Source: Caulobacter sp048541825 (GTDB lineage Bacteria > Pseudomonadota > Alphaproteobacteria > Caulobacterales > Caulobacteraceae). From it: 64,000 nucleotides of DNA. The notes beneath the pieces are model-generated. The model was not told where the DNA came from and ran no database searches. It worked only from the letters and a program-made list of their open reading frames with translations. Positions 25,408 through 33,166 of the stretch are shown piece by piece. The position numbers and the translations under genes are program-made. How positions within the stretch are numbered: position 1 is the first letter of the stretch; every line of letters begins with the position of its first letter. Location: assembly GCF_048541825.1 (NCBI RefSeq), contig NZ_CP183332.1:3348001-3412000 (forward strand), read 5' to 3'.

Positions 25408-26448
25408 TCACTCCGCCGGCAAAGTCTGGTCCGAACGCTTGGCCATCAGCTGTTCGAAGCTGGACCACACGCCTTCGCCGCCATGCCACTGGCCCTTGGT
25501 CGCGGCCTTGGAATATTCGGTGGACCGCGCCTCGAAGAAGTTGGCGTGCTCGACGCCGCTGAGCAGCGACTGCAGCCACGGCAGCGGGTTTTCCTTGATG
25601 CCATAGACTTCCGGCAGCTGCAGCTGGCGCAGGCGCCAGTCGGCGATGAAGCGGATATATTGCTTGATGTCTTCCGGGGTCATGCCCTGGACCTCGCCGG
25701 CCTCGAAGGCCAGGTCGATGAACTTGTCCTCAAGGGCCACCACGGTCTTGCAGCAGTCGACGATGTCGTCGGCCACGGCCTTGGTCACCGCGCCGGTCTC
25801 GGCGTTGAAGGCATGGTACAGCTTGATGATGCCTTCGCAGTGCAGGCTCTCGTCGCGGATCGACCACGAGACGATCTGGCCCATGCCCTTCATCTTGTTG
25901 AAGCGCGGGAAGTTCATCAGCATCGCGAAGCTGGCGAACAGCTGCAGGCCCTCGGTGAAGCCGCCAAACATCGCCAGGGTGCGGGCGATGTCGGCATTGG
26001 TCTCGACGCCGAACTTCTGCATGAAGTCGTGCTTGTCGCGCATCGCCTCATATTCGAGGAAAGCCCCGAACTCGCTTTCCGGCATGCCGATGGTCTCGAG
26101 CAGCAGGGCGTAGGCCGCAATATGGATGGTCTCCATATTGGCGAACGACGACAGCATCATCTTCACTTCGGTGGGTTTGAACACCCGGCCGTAGCGTTCC
26201 ATGTAGTTGTCGGCGACCTCGATATCGGCCTGGGTAAAGAAGCGGAAGATCTGCGTCAGCAGGTTCCGTTCCTTGTCATTGAGCTTGACGGCCCAGTCCT
26301 TGAGGTCCTCGCCCAGCGGCACCTCTTCGGGCATCCAGTGGACCTGCTGCTGCTTCTTCCAGAACTCGTGAGCCCACGGATAACGGAAGGGCTTGTAGGC
26401 TGCCGAAGGCGTCAGGAGGCCAGGAAGGGTGATAAGCTTGGCGGACAT
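25408..26448 (-). CDS. nrdB: class Ia ribonucleotide reductase, beta subunit
   Basis: 346 residues. NrdB houses the diiron-tyrosyl radical that starts ribonucleotide reduction in NrdA. Iron ligands are visible in FFTQADIEVADNYMERYG, FANMETIHIAAYALLLE (with the radical Tyr in AAYALL) and SIRDESLHCEGIIKLYHAF. The C-terminus is shorter and differs from E. coli but fits alphaproteobacterial class Ia. nrdA is not adjacent. It is a single-gene unit with a terminator. A candidate tandem NrdR operator lies 72-118 bases upstream, so it is probably repressed when dNTPs are high. Confidence 0.96.
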   Translation of the reverse strand: MSAKLITLPGLLTPSAAYKPFRYPWAHEFWKKQQQVHWMPEEVPLGEDLKDWAVKLNDKERNLLTQIFRFFTQADIEVADNYMERYGRVFKPTEVKMMLSSFANMETIHIAAYALLLETIGMPESEFGAFLEYEAMRDKHDFMQKFGVETNADIARTLAMFGGFTEGLQLFASFAMLMNFPRFNKMKGMGQIVSWSIRDESLHCEGIIKLYHAFNAETGAVTKAVADDIVDCCKTVVALEDKFIDLAFEAGEVQGMTPEDIKQYIRFIADWRLRQLQLPEVYGIKENPLPWLQSLLSGVEHANFFEARSTEYSKAATKGQWHGGEGVWSSFEQLMAKRSDQTLPAE

Positions 26449-26519
26449 CGGCAGCGGCTCCAGGGACGGGCGGACACGAATCGGACGGACGAGTTAGGCT
26501 CTCTTCGTACCGCAGCCAA

Positions 26520-26566
26520 CAGGTTCATCTAGTGGTCAGTTGGTCGCAGCACACAACATGTTGTGG
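26520..26566 (-). promoter_or_regulatory. tandem NrdR operator upstream of nrdB
   Basis: Box 1 ACACAACATGTTGTGG (26551-26566) contains a 14-bp perfect palindrome and matches 13 of 16 positions of the NrdR consensus acaCwAtATaTwGtgt. Box 2 CAGGTTCATCTAGTGG (26520-26535) is degenerate on its left but keeps the right half. Their centres are 31 bp apart, three helical turns, the usual NrdR pair spacing. Only nrdB to the left and the GST gene to the right are near. Confidence 0.7.
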
Positions 26567-26574
26567 GTAGATTG

Positions 26575-26589
26575 CTAATCGATGGTTAA
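26575..26589 (-). promoter_or_regulatory. CtrA-like box overlapping the GST start
   Basis: On the minus strand TTAA-CCATCGA-TTAG is one base from the CtrA consensus TTAA-N7-TTAA. It covers the ATG of the GST gene and lies next to the NrdR box, so it could link nrdB or the GST to the cell cycle. One mismatch makes it weaker than the site at 15923. Confidence 0.35.
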
Positions 26590-27256
26590 CGCAGCATACA
26601 CCATTTACGGCGCGCTTGGCTCGGGTTCCGTGCCTGTGGAAGCCACTTTGACCCTGCTGGGGCAGCCCTATGCGGTCATAGAGGCGCCGACCTGGGAAGG
26701 CGAGTCGCAGCAGGCCAAGGTGGCCGTGGTCAACCCGCTGAAGCAGATCCCGGCCCTGGTCACGCCGGCCGGCGAGACGATCACCGAGAGCGCCGCCATG
26801 CTTATCTGGCTGGCCGACCGTCACCCGCAGGCGGGCCTGTCCCCGGCCCCGGGCGCCCCCGAGCGCGCCCAGTTCCTGCGCTGGATGACCTTCATCCCGG
26901 CTTCGATCTACAGCCTGTTCTGGGTGCGCGATGATCCCTCGCGGCTGGTCGGCGACGACGCGGCGATGCAGGCCCGGGTCAAGGCCGCCACCGCCGAGCG
27001 CATCCTCGACTGCTGGGCGATGATGGAGAGCCAGCTTGAGCCCGGCCGCTACCTGCTGGGCGACCAGATGAGCGTGCTCGACCTTTATGTCGCCGTCGTC
27101 AGCCGCTGGGGGCCGAGGCGGGTGCGATTCTACGAGGTCGCGCCGCGGATGGCGGAGGTGGTAAAGCGGGTGGACGCCGATCCCAGGCTGGCCGCGTTCT
27201 GGGCGGAGCGGTTTCCGTTCTTCGACGGGTGGGAGCGGTTGGGGCAGCAGGGGTGA
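26582..27256 (+). CDS. glutathione S-transferase family protein
   Basis: 224 residues. The N-terminal thioredoxin-like domain has YTIYGALGSGSVPVEATLTL, VNPLKQIPALVTPAGETITESAAMLIWL, with the cis-Pro (IPAL) and the ES pair that bind glutathione; the all-helical C-terminal domain has the N-capping segment YLLGDQMSVLDLYVAVVSRW. The usual catalytic Ser/Tyr is not obvious (GALGSGSVP). Substrate unknown. The start has only a weak ribosome-binding site, and a CtrA-like site covers it. The next gene begins four bases later. Confidence 0.9.
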   Translation: MVNAAYTIYGALGSGSVPVEATLTLLGQPYAVIEAPTWEGESQQAKVAVVNPLKQIPALVTPAGETITESAAMLIWLADRHPQAGLSPAPGAPERAQFLRWMTFIPASIYSLFWVRDDPSRLVGDDAAMQARVKAATAERILDCWAMMESQLEPGRYLLGDQMSVLDLYVAVVSRWGPRRVRFYEVAPRMAEVVKRVDADPRLAAFWAERFPFFDGWERLGQQG

Positions 27257-27260
27257 AGGC

Positions 27261-27635
27261 ATGTCGGAGGCCGACCAGCCCATTACAGTTGTCGCCGCGC
27301 TCAATGCTCGCGAAGAGCGCTACATCGTGCGGACAATTCGGCGATACTTCGGTGAAAACGCCACGATCAGGAACTGGGGCGTCGAACCAACGCGCATGAT
27401 GCTTCACGTTGAAACCGATCTCGATATCGGGCTCATGGAGCACGAATGCCTCGGCCTATTGATGTGCGAAATCCAGCGAGAAAGCGTCAGCCTGGAGTCG
27501 ACGCGGCGCGGCCAAAAGCTCAAAGGCAATGCCAAGACCGCCTACCGTCGAGGTGTCGTCCTTGGCGGTTCGGATGAGACTCTGGACCCAGCATCCCCCG
27601 CATGGCGGCTTTACGTAGAGAACCTTCACCGCTAG
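27261..27635 (+). CDS. hypothetical protein, 124 residues
   Basis: I do not recognise the family. It is a soluble protein, mixed alpha/beta, with ALNAREERYIVRTIRRYFGE at the N-terminus, GLLMCEIQRESVSLESTRRG in the middle and a basic stretch KLKGNAKTAYRRG. No signal or membrane segment. The start ATG is four bases after the GST stop, so they are probably co-transcribed. Its codon use is less GC-biased than that of its neighbours, which could mean recent acquisition or low expression. Confidence 0.55.
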   Translation: MSEADQPITVVAALNAREERYIVRTIRRYFGENATIRNWGVEPTRMMLHVETDLDIGLMEHECLGLLMCEIQRESVSLESTRRGQKLKGNAKTAYRRGVVLGGSDETLDPASPAWRLYVENLHR

Positions 27636-27770
27636 AAACCCCGCCGATGCACATCGCCGCGACCACTATTATGACCCCAAAAACGACCCGCTTCGGTGGG
27701 GCGTCTTCGGGTCTGTGCGCGATCTAGCCAGCATCCCGAATTCAGCCCCGCCGATGCGCGGGGCGGCTCT

Positions 27771-27821
27771 CACTTTCCAAGAGACCTGAAGCTCCCCGCG
27801 CCTCCGCACTTTCCAGGAGAC
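27771..27821 (+). repeat. direct repeat in the asd leader
   Basis: CACTTTCCAAGAGAC (27771-27785) and CACTTTCCAGGAGAC (27807-27821) are 15-base near-identical copies, 36 bases apart. The second copy contains the GGAGA ribosome-binding site of asd. The gap 27636-27829 also has a CCCCGC/GCGGGG hairpin near 27747-27764 and no ORF. Confidence 0.6.
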
Positions 27822-27829
27822 GTACCCCC

Positions 27830-28876
27830 GTGAGCTTCAAGTTTTCCCGTTCCAATCCCCCGCATGTCGGCGTGGTCGGCGCCACCGGCCTGGTCGGCGG
27901 CATGATGCGCGAGCTGCTGGCGGAGCGCGATTTCCCGCTGGCCAGCTTGCGCCTATTCGCCTCGCCCCGCTCAGCGGGGACGAAGATCGCGTTCCAGGGC
28001 AACGAGATCACCGTCGAGAACGCCGAAACCGCCGACTTCGCGGGCCTCGACCTCGTGTTCTTCTCGGCCGGCGGCGACACCTCGCGCGAACTGGCCCCGA
28101 AGGCCGCCGCGGCCGGGGCGATCGTGATCGACAACTCCTCGGCCTGGCGCGGCGATCCGGACGTGCCGCTGGTGGTGTCGGAGGTCAATCCGCATGCTCT
28201 GCGCCACATCCCCAAGGGCATCGTCGCCAATCCCAACTGCACCACCATGGCGGCCATGCCGGCCCTGAAGCCGCTGCACGAGGCCGCCGGCCTCAAGCGC
28301 CTGACGGTCAGCACCTATCAGGCCGCTTCGGGCGGCGGGGTGGCCGGCATCGAGGTGCTGGCCCGGCAGCTGGCCGCCGGCGCCAAGGGCGATGTGGCGG
28401 GCCTGGCCCTGAGCGGCGACGCCGTCGCCCTGCCGCCGCCCGAGAAGTGGGCCGTGCCCCTGGCCTACAACGTGGTGCCGCTGAACTATGTGTTGGCGCA
28501 GGATGGCTACACCGAGGAAGAGCTGAAGCTGCGCGACGAGACCCGCAAGATCCTCGAGATCCCGGGCCTGCCGGTGTCCAGCACCTGCGTGCGGGTGCCG
28601 GTGTTCACGGGCCATTCGCTGTCGATCAACGCCGAGTTCGAGCGGCCGATCTCGGTGGCGCAGGCGACCGCCCTGCTGACCGCCGCGCCCGGCGTGGTGC
28701 TGGACGATGTGCCCAACCCCTTGGCCGCGACGGGCCAGGATCCGGTGTTCGTGGGCCGCATCCGACCCGACCCCACCGTGGCCCACGGCCTGGCGCTGTT
28801 CGTCACCGGCGACAACCTTCGCAAGGGCGCAGCCCTGAACGCCGTGCAGATCGCCGAGGTGATGCTGGACCACTAG
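27830..28876 (+). CDS. asd: aspartate-semialdehyde dehydrogenase
   Basis: 348 residues. It reduces aspartyl-4-phosphate to the semialdehyde, feeding Lys/DAP, Thr and Met synthesis (thrC is also in this window). NADP-binding GVVGATGLVGGMMRELL, the catalytic Cys in VANPNCTTM, YQAASGGGVAG and the catalytic His in VPVFTGHSLSINAEF are all present. The GTG start at 27830 has GGAGA ten bases before it. A 10-bp inverted repeat just after the stop may be the terminator. Confidence 0.97.
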   Translation: MSFKFSRSNPPHVGVVGATGLVGGMMRELLAERDFPLASLRLFASPRSAGTKIAFQGNEITVENAETADFAGLDLVFFSAGGDTSRELAPKAAAAGAIVIDNSSAWRGDPDVPLVVSEVNPHALRHIPKGIVANPNCTTMAAMPALKPLHEAAGLKRLTVSTYQAASGGGVAGIEVLARQLAAGAKGDVAGLALSGDAVALPPPEKWAVPLAYNVVPLNYVLAQDGYTEEELKLRDETRKILEIPGLPVSSTCVRVPVFTGHSLSINAEFERPISVAQATALLTAAPGVVLDDVPNPLAATGQDPVFVGRIRPDPTVAHGLALFVTGDNLRKGAALNAVQIAEVMLDH

Positions 28877-28889
28877 ACGCCCGGATCTC

Positions 28890-28923
28890 GTCATCCCGGA
28901 GCGGCGAGGTCGCCCGGGATGAC
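28890..28923. repeat. inverted repeat between convergent genes (GTCATCCCGG type)
   Basis: GTCATCCCGG (28890-28899) and CCGGGATGAC (28914-28923) form a 10-bp stem with a 14-base loop between asd and the convergent peptidase gene. The stem matches the ends of the 13079-13225 element. It probably acts as a bidirectional terminator. Confidence 0.7.
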
Positions 28924-28924
28924 C

Positions 28925-29647
28925 TCAGGCCGAGATCGCGTGCAGTTCCGCCGCATGCGCCCGCAGCCAGGCCCTGTGGGGGGCGGGGTCGCCCACCAGC
29001 CGCTCGCACAGCGCCCAGAACTTTGGCCCGTGATTGGCCTCAATCAGGTGCGCGCATTCGTGGGCGGCGACATAGTCGGCCACCGCCGCCGGGGCCAGGA
29101 TCAGGCGCCAGCTGTAGCGGATGGCGGCCGGCGTTCCGGGACGCGCCGGTCGGCACGACCCCCAGCGCGCCTTGGGGTCGGCCACCGCCACCGAAGGCAT
29201 CGGCCGGCCCAGGGCCTGGGCGTGGATGGCGGTTCGGTCGGTCAGCACGGTCAGGGCCTCGCGCTTGGCCAGCCGCAGAACCTTGAGGCCCCAGTTGGCG
29301 TCGTCGGGCGCGACCAGGCGATCGCCGTCGATGCGCGCCCGACCGGGGCCGACCTCGAGCCTGTAAGCTTTGTCGTAAAGCCGCAGAATTCCGCCCGGCG
29401 CGACGCTGATCCGCCCTGGCAGGGCGGCCAGTTGACCGGCGATCCAGGCGGACTTTTCGTGGGCGAAGGCGACGGCTTCGGAGAGCCGGCGCGGATTGGG
29501 GGCCAGGGCGACCACTTCGGACCTGGCGCGATCGACCCGCAGCGAGATGCGCCGGGCCCGTCCGTCGACTTTCAGCCGCACGGTGCAGCCGGCCACGTCC
29601 AGCCGGTCGCCATCGGAAAAGCGCTGAGCAGCGGTGAACAGACCCAT
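28925..29647 (-). CDS. YgjP-like metallopeptidase domain protein
   Basis: 240 residues. The zinc site HECAHLIEANHGPKFWAL (HExxH plus a third His six residues on) and the segment KARWGSCRPARPG are diagnostic of the YgjP/WLM-like (formerly DUF45) family. The N-terminal half is beta-rich. The protein looks cytoplasmic. Substrate is unknown. It is alone between convergent asd and phaZ. Confidence 0.9.
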   Translation of the reverse strand: MGLFTAAQRFSDGDRLDVAGCTVRLKVDGRARRISLRVDRARSEVVALAPNPRRLSEAVAFAHEKSAWIAGQLAALPGRISVAPGGILRLYDKAYRLEVGPGRARIDGDRLVAPDDANWGLKVLRLAKREALTVLTDRTAIHAQALGRPMPSVAVADPKARWGSCRPARPGTPAAIRYSWRLILAPAAVADYVAAHECAHLIEANHGPKFWALCERLVGDPAPHRAWLRAHAAELHAISA

Positions 29648-29695
29648 GCCCCTACATCGCGTCTAGACGACGGCGATGCAAGGCAGGCGGCGCGG

Positions 29696-30958
29696 TCAGA
29701 CCTCGTCGGAGAAGTTGGGATCGCTCTTGCGGATGAACGCCCGCACGCGCGGATAGATCTCCTCGCGGAACCGGCGACCGTTGAAGACGCCATAGTGACC
29801 GACGCCGGGCTGGACGTAGTCGGTCTTCATGTCGTCGGGCAGGTTGGGCGTCAGGCCGTGGGCGGCCTGGGTCTGGCCGATGCCGGAGATGTCGTCGTTC
29901 TCGCCTTCCACCGTCATCAGGCCGATATCGGTGATCAGGTCGGGCCGCACCCGCTTGCCGCGATGCATCAGTTCGCCCTTGGGCAGCAGGTGCTGCTGGA
30001 AGACGATGTCGATGGTCTGCAGGTAGAACTCTTCGGTCAGGTCCAGGACCGACAGGTACTCGTTGTAGAATTCCAGGTGCTTGTCGGCGCTGTCGCCATC
30101 GCCCTTCACCAGGTCCTGGAAGTAGCGCTTGTGGGCTTCTTGGTGCTTGGCCTTGTTCATGCTCATGAAGCTGGCCAGCTGAACGAAGCCCGGATAGACC
30201 CGCCGGCCCGCGCCCACATAGGGCGGCGGCACAGTGTAGATCATGTTGGACTGGAACCAGGCGAAGGGCTTTTCCTCGGCCAGGTTGTTGGTCACGGTCG
30301 GCGACAGGCGCGCATCGATCGGCGAGCCCATGAAGGTCATGCTGGCCGGGCGCGAGGGGTGGTTTTCGGCAGCCATCAGGGCGGCGGCGGCCAGAACCGG
30401 CGGACCCGGCTGGCAGACAGCCACGACATTGGGACGAGGGCCCAGCACGGCCAGCATCTGGATGATGTGATCGATATAGTCGTGGAAGTCGAAGCGGCCT
30501 TCCAGCATCGACACTTCGCGGGCGTTGACCCAGTCGACGATAAACACCGCATGGTCGGGCAGGAAGGCCTCGACCGTGCCCCGGAGCAGCGTCGCGTAGT
30601 GACCTGAGAGGGGCGCGACGATCAGCACGGCGGGATCGAGGCTGAACTTCCCGGCCCGGCGCATGTCGGCCATGTCGCGGTCGAACTGGACGACGCGGGC
30701 CCAGGGGCTTTCCCAGACCACGGTGGGGCGCACCCGCACATCGACCTGGCCGACCTTGATGGTGTCGATGTTCCAGGCCGGCTTTCCGTATCGTCGCGTG
30801 ACGTTCGAGAACAGGTCGGCGCCGGCGTGCATGCGGCGGCCAAGATCGGTGTTGGCGGCCGGGTTTAGCGGCGAGCCCCAGAAGTCGCGCGCGACACGGG
30901 CCGCTTCGCGCAAGGGGGAGGAGGCGTAATAGGCCGCTTCATGAAGGGCGTAGAGCAT
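29696..30958 (-). CDS. phaZ: intracellular polyhydroxyalkanoate depolymerase
   Basis: 420 residues of the intracellular PhaZ type, which mobilises PHB granules. The alpha/beta hydrolase nucleophile is C182 in VAVCQPGPPVLAA, where secreted depolymerases have Ser; this Cys is normal for the class. VEGENDDISGIGQT carries the Asp and PGVGHYGVFNGRRFREEIYP the catalytic His. The N-terminal LYALHEAAYYASSPLRE is family typical. No signal peptide. A perfect 19-bp palindrome 12 bases upstream of the ATG is probably a PhaR operator. Confidence 0.96.
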   Translation of the reverse strand: MLYALHEAAYYASSPLREAARVARDFWGSPLNPAANTDLGRRMHAGADLFSNVTRRYGKPAWNIDTIKVGQVDVRVRPTVVWESPWARVVQFDRDMADMRRAGKFSLDPAVLIVAPLSGHYATLLRGTVEAFLPDHAVFIVDWVNAREVSMLEGRFDFHDYIDHIIQMLAVLGPRPNVVAVCQPGPPVLAAAALMAAENHPSRPASMTFMGSPIDARLSPTVTNNLAEEKPFAWFQSNMIYTVPPPYVGAGRRVYPGFVQLASFMSMNKAKHQEAHKRYFQDLVKGDGDSADKHLEFYNEYLSVLDLTEEFYLQTIDIVFQQHLLPKGELMHRGKRVRPDLITDIGLMTVEGENDDISGIGQTQAAHGLTPNLPDDMKTDYVQPGVGHYGVFNGRRFREEIYPRVRAFIRKSDPNFSDEV

Positions 30959-30969
30959 GGCGCATCCAA

Positions 30970-30988
30970 TATGTTGCGCCGCAACATA
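30970..30988 (-). promoter_or_regulatory. palindromic operator before phaZ (PhaR-type)
   Basis: TATGTTGCG-C-CGCAACATA is a perfect 9-1-9 palindrome centred 21 bases upstream of the phaZ start. TTGC...GCAA palindromes are the known target shape of PhaR, the repressor of phasin and PHB genes in alphaproteobacteria. phaR itself is not in the window. Confidence 0.6.
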
Positions 30989-31037
30989 GCATGGCGAAAC
31001 CTAAGAAAGTCCAACGAAGATGCGCGCCCGTCCGGGA

Positions 31038-31640
31038 TCAGCCCTCGCGCATGGCGTCGTTGATGCGCCGGGCGATGTCTTCCGGCGGCAGGTTGTAGGG
31101 GATCACGGTGCTGAAGCGGCCCTTGGGGTCCATCAGATAGATCGCCGTCGAGTGGTCGATTGTATAGCCGGGACCGTCGCCGACCTTGGTGTAGTAGACG
31201 CGATAGGCCTTGGCCGCCGCCGTCACCTGCTCGGGCGTTCCCGTCAGGCCGAGAGTCGATTTGGGCACGTAGTCGGCCGTCAGATAGGCCTTCATCTGCT
31301 TCACGTCGTCGCGGCCCGGATCGACCGAGACGAAGACGATCCGCAGGTCTTCGGCTTTCTTCGGGCCCAGGATGTCGGTGGCCGCCGCCAGGCCCTGCAG
31401 GGTGCCGGGGCAGACGTCGGGGCAATAGGTAAAGCCGAAAAACACCGCGCTCCACTTGCCCTTCAGGGCCTTTTCGGTGGTCGGGGCGCCGTTCTGGTCG
31501 ACCAGCTGGAAGGGTCCGCCTACCGCCGCCGCACCGTTCTCCGACTTGAAAACGCCCGCCCGGAAAGCCAGGCCGGTCGCGAAAACCGCCGCGATCAGAC
31601 AGGCCAGAATCAGGATGATGCGGTGACGAGGCATGGGCAT
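31038..31640 (-). CDS. SCO1/SenC/PrrC family copper chaperone
   Basis: 200 residues with one N-terminal membrane helix (about residues 8-26) and a periplasmic thioredoxin fold. The copper-binding CxxxC is in FTYCPDVCPGT and the His ligand in YTIDHSTAIYLMDPKG. SCO proteins mature the CuA centre of subunit II and can pass redox signals. The start is ATG at 31640 with AAAGGAAAA upstream. It is divergent from regB by only 49 bases, the arrangement seen for senC/prrC with regBA in Rhodobacter. Confidence 0.94.
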   Translation of the reverse strand: MPMPRHRIILILACLIAAVFATGLAFRAGVFKSENGAAAVGGPFQLVDQNGAPTTEKALKGKWSAVFFGFTYCPDVCPGTLQGLAAATDILGPKKAEDLRIVFVSVDPGRDDVKQMKAYLTADYVPKSTLGLTGTPEQVTAAAKAYRVYYTKVGDGPGYTIDHSTAIYLMDPKGRFSTVIPYNLPPEDIARRINDAMREG

Positions 31641-31689
31641 TTTTCCTTTGGCTCTCGCCAGACGCGAAAATCTGGACTTAACCTGCGAC

Positions 31690-33090
31690 ATGGCTGACGT
31701 TTCGTACGCAAGAGCGCCCGAAGACCAGCGTTCGAGGGGGCTCGATAAGCCGGGTGAAGATCCGGCGCAAGATGATGGCTGGTCCTGGGCTGCGCCCGGA
31801 CTGCGTCGCGGCCGCCTGCGGGTTCGCTCCCTGCTGGCCCAGCGCTGGCTGGCCGTGGCCGGCCAGACGGCGGCCCTGCTGTTCGTCGGCATGGTGCTGA
31901 AGCTTCAGATTCCCTGGGCCCTGTGCTTTTCGCTTATCGCCCTGTCGGCCTGGCTCAATGTGCTGCTGAGCCTGGCCTCGAGCGGTCAGAGGCTGGCGCG
32001 TGAGGGCGAGGCTACGGCCCAGATCGCCTTTGATATCCTGCAGTTGTCAGGCCTGCTGTACCTGACCGGCGGGGCGCACAACGCCTTCTGCCTGCTGCTG
32101 ATCGCGCCCGTCACTCTGGCGGCGGCCACCCTGCCCGCCCGCTACGCCCTGTGCCTGGCGCTGCTGGCCATCGCCAGCACGGTGCTGCTGACCTTCTTCC
32201 ACCTGCCGGTTCCCGTGGTGGCGGGCGCGCCGCCGATGGTGGAGCCGCCGCCGGCGCAGCAGGCCATCATGGTCCTGGCCCGGATCATGGGTATCGTCAT
32301 CACCGGCGCCTATGCCTGGCAGGCGGCCAGCGAATCCGCGCGGATGGAGCTGGCGCTCAACGTCACCGAGACGGTGCTGGCTCGCGAGCAGAGACTGTCA
32401 GCCCTGGGCGCCCTGGCCGCCGCCGCCGCCCACGAGCTGGGCACGCCCCTGGCGACGATCTCGGTGGTCGCGCGCGAAATGGCCCGCAACGCGCCCGACG
32501 ACCAGACCCGCGAGGATGCCGAACTGATGATCGGCCAGGCGGCGCGCTGTCGCGAAATCCTCCAGCGCCTGACCGAGATGCCCGAGGCCAAGGACGCCGT
32601 GCACGAGCGCATGAGCCTGGTCCAGCTGGTCCAGGACGTCATCGAGCCGCACCTGGTGCACGGCGTGCGCGTCGAGGCCGTGGTCAACGGTCCGTCGGGG
32701 GAATCCGCGCCCGACATCTGGCGGCGGCCCGAGGTGATCCACGCGATGACCTCCATCGTCGAGAACGCCGTCGACTTCGCCCGCGCCGAGGTGCTGGTCA
32801 TCGCCCGCTTCGACCTGCGCTCAATCGTCATCGAGGTGCGCGACGACGGTCCCGGTTTTTCCGCCGAGGTGCTGGCCAAGCTGGGCGAGCCCTATGTCAC
32901 CACCCGTCCGGGGGCCGAGGGCTCGCGCACGGGCCATATCGGCATGGGTCTGGGCTTCTTCATCGCCAAGACCCTGCTGGAACGGACAGGGGCCACGGTG
33001 GATTTTCGCAATGGTCGGCGGGGCGGGGCGGTGGTCTCGGCGCGCTGGCCCCGGTCGGCGCTTGAGGCCTCTGGTTACACAGGGGCTTGA
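31690..33090 (+). CDS. regB: redox-sensing histidine kinase RegB/ActS
   Basis: 466 residues. Six membrane helices (about residues 50-215) are followed by a kinase core with H248 in AAAHELGTPLATISVV, the N box ENAVDFA and G boxes DDGPGFS and GLGFFIAKTLL. The RegB redox features are visible: a quinone-site motif GGAHNAF (127-133; classic GGxxNPF, with Ala for Pro) and the redox Cys C287 in QAARCREIL. It phosphorylates RegA according to respiratory redox state. It shares a 49-base divergent promoter region with the SCO gene. Confidence 0.94.
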   Translation: MADVSYARAPEDQRSRGLDKPGEDPAQDDGWSWAAPGLRRGRLRVRSLLAQRWLAVAGQTAALLFVGMVLKLQIPWALCFSLIALSAWLNVLLSLASSGQRLAREGEATAQIAFDILQLSGLLYLTGGAHNAFCLLLIAPVTLAAATLPARYALCLALLAIASTVLLTFFHLPVPVVAGAPPMVEPPPAQQAIMVLARIMGIVITGAYAWQAASESARMELALNVTETVLAREQRLSALGALAAAAAHELGTPLATISVVAREMARNAPDDQTREDAELMIGQAARCREILQRLTEMPEAKDAVHERMSLVQLVQDVIEPHLVHGVRVEAVVNGPSGESAPDIWRRPEVIHAMTSIVENAVDFARAEVLVIARFDLRSIVIEVRDDGPGFSAEVLAKLGEPYVTTRPGAEGSRTGHIGMGLGFFIAKTLLERTGATVDFRNGRRGGAVVSARWPRSALEASGYTGA

Positions 33091-33166
33091 TGACTGGCCG
33101 GGAAGGACAACATGATGCTTTATGAGTGTACTCGGTTGAGTACGGGCGCGGGGAGGCGCTGAAGTC

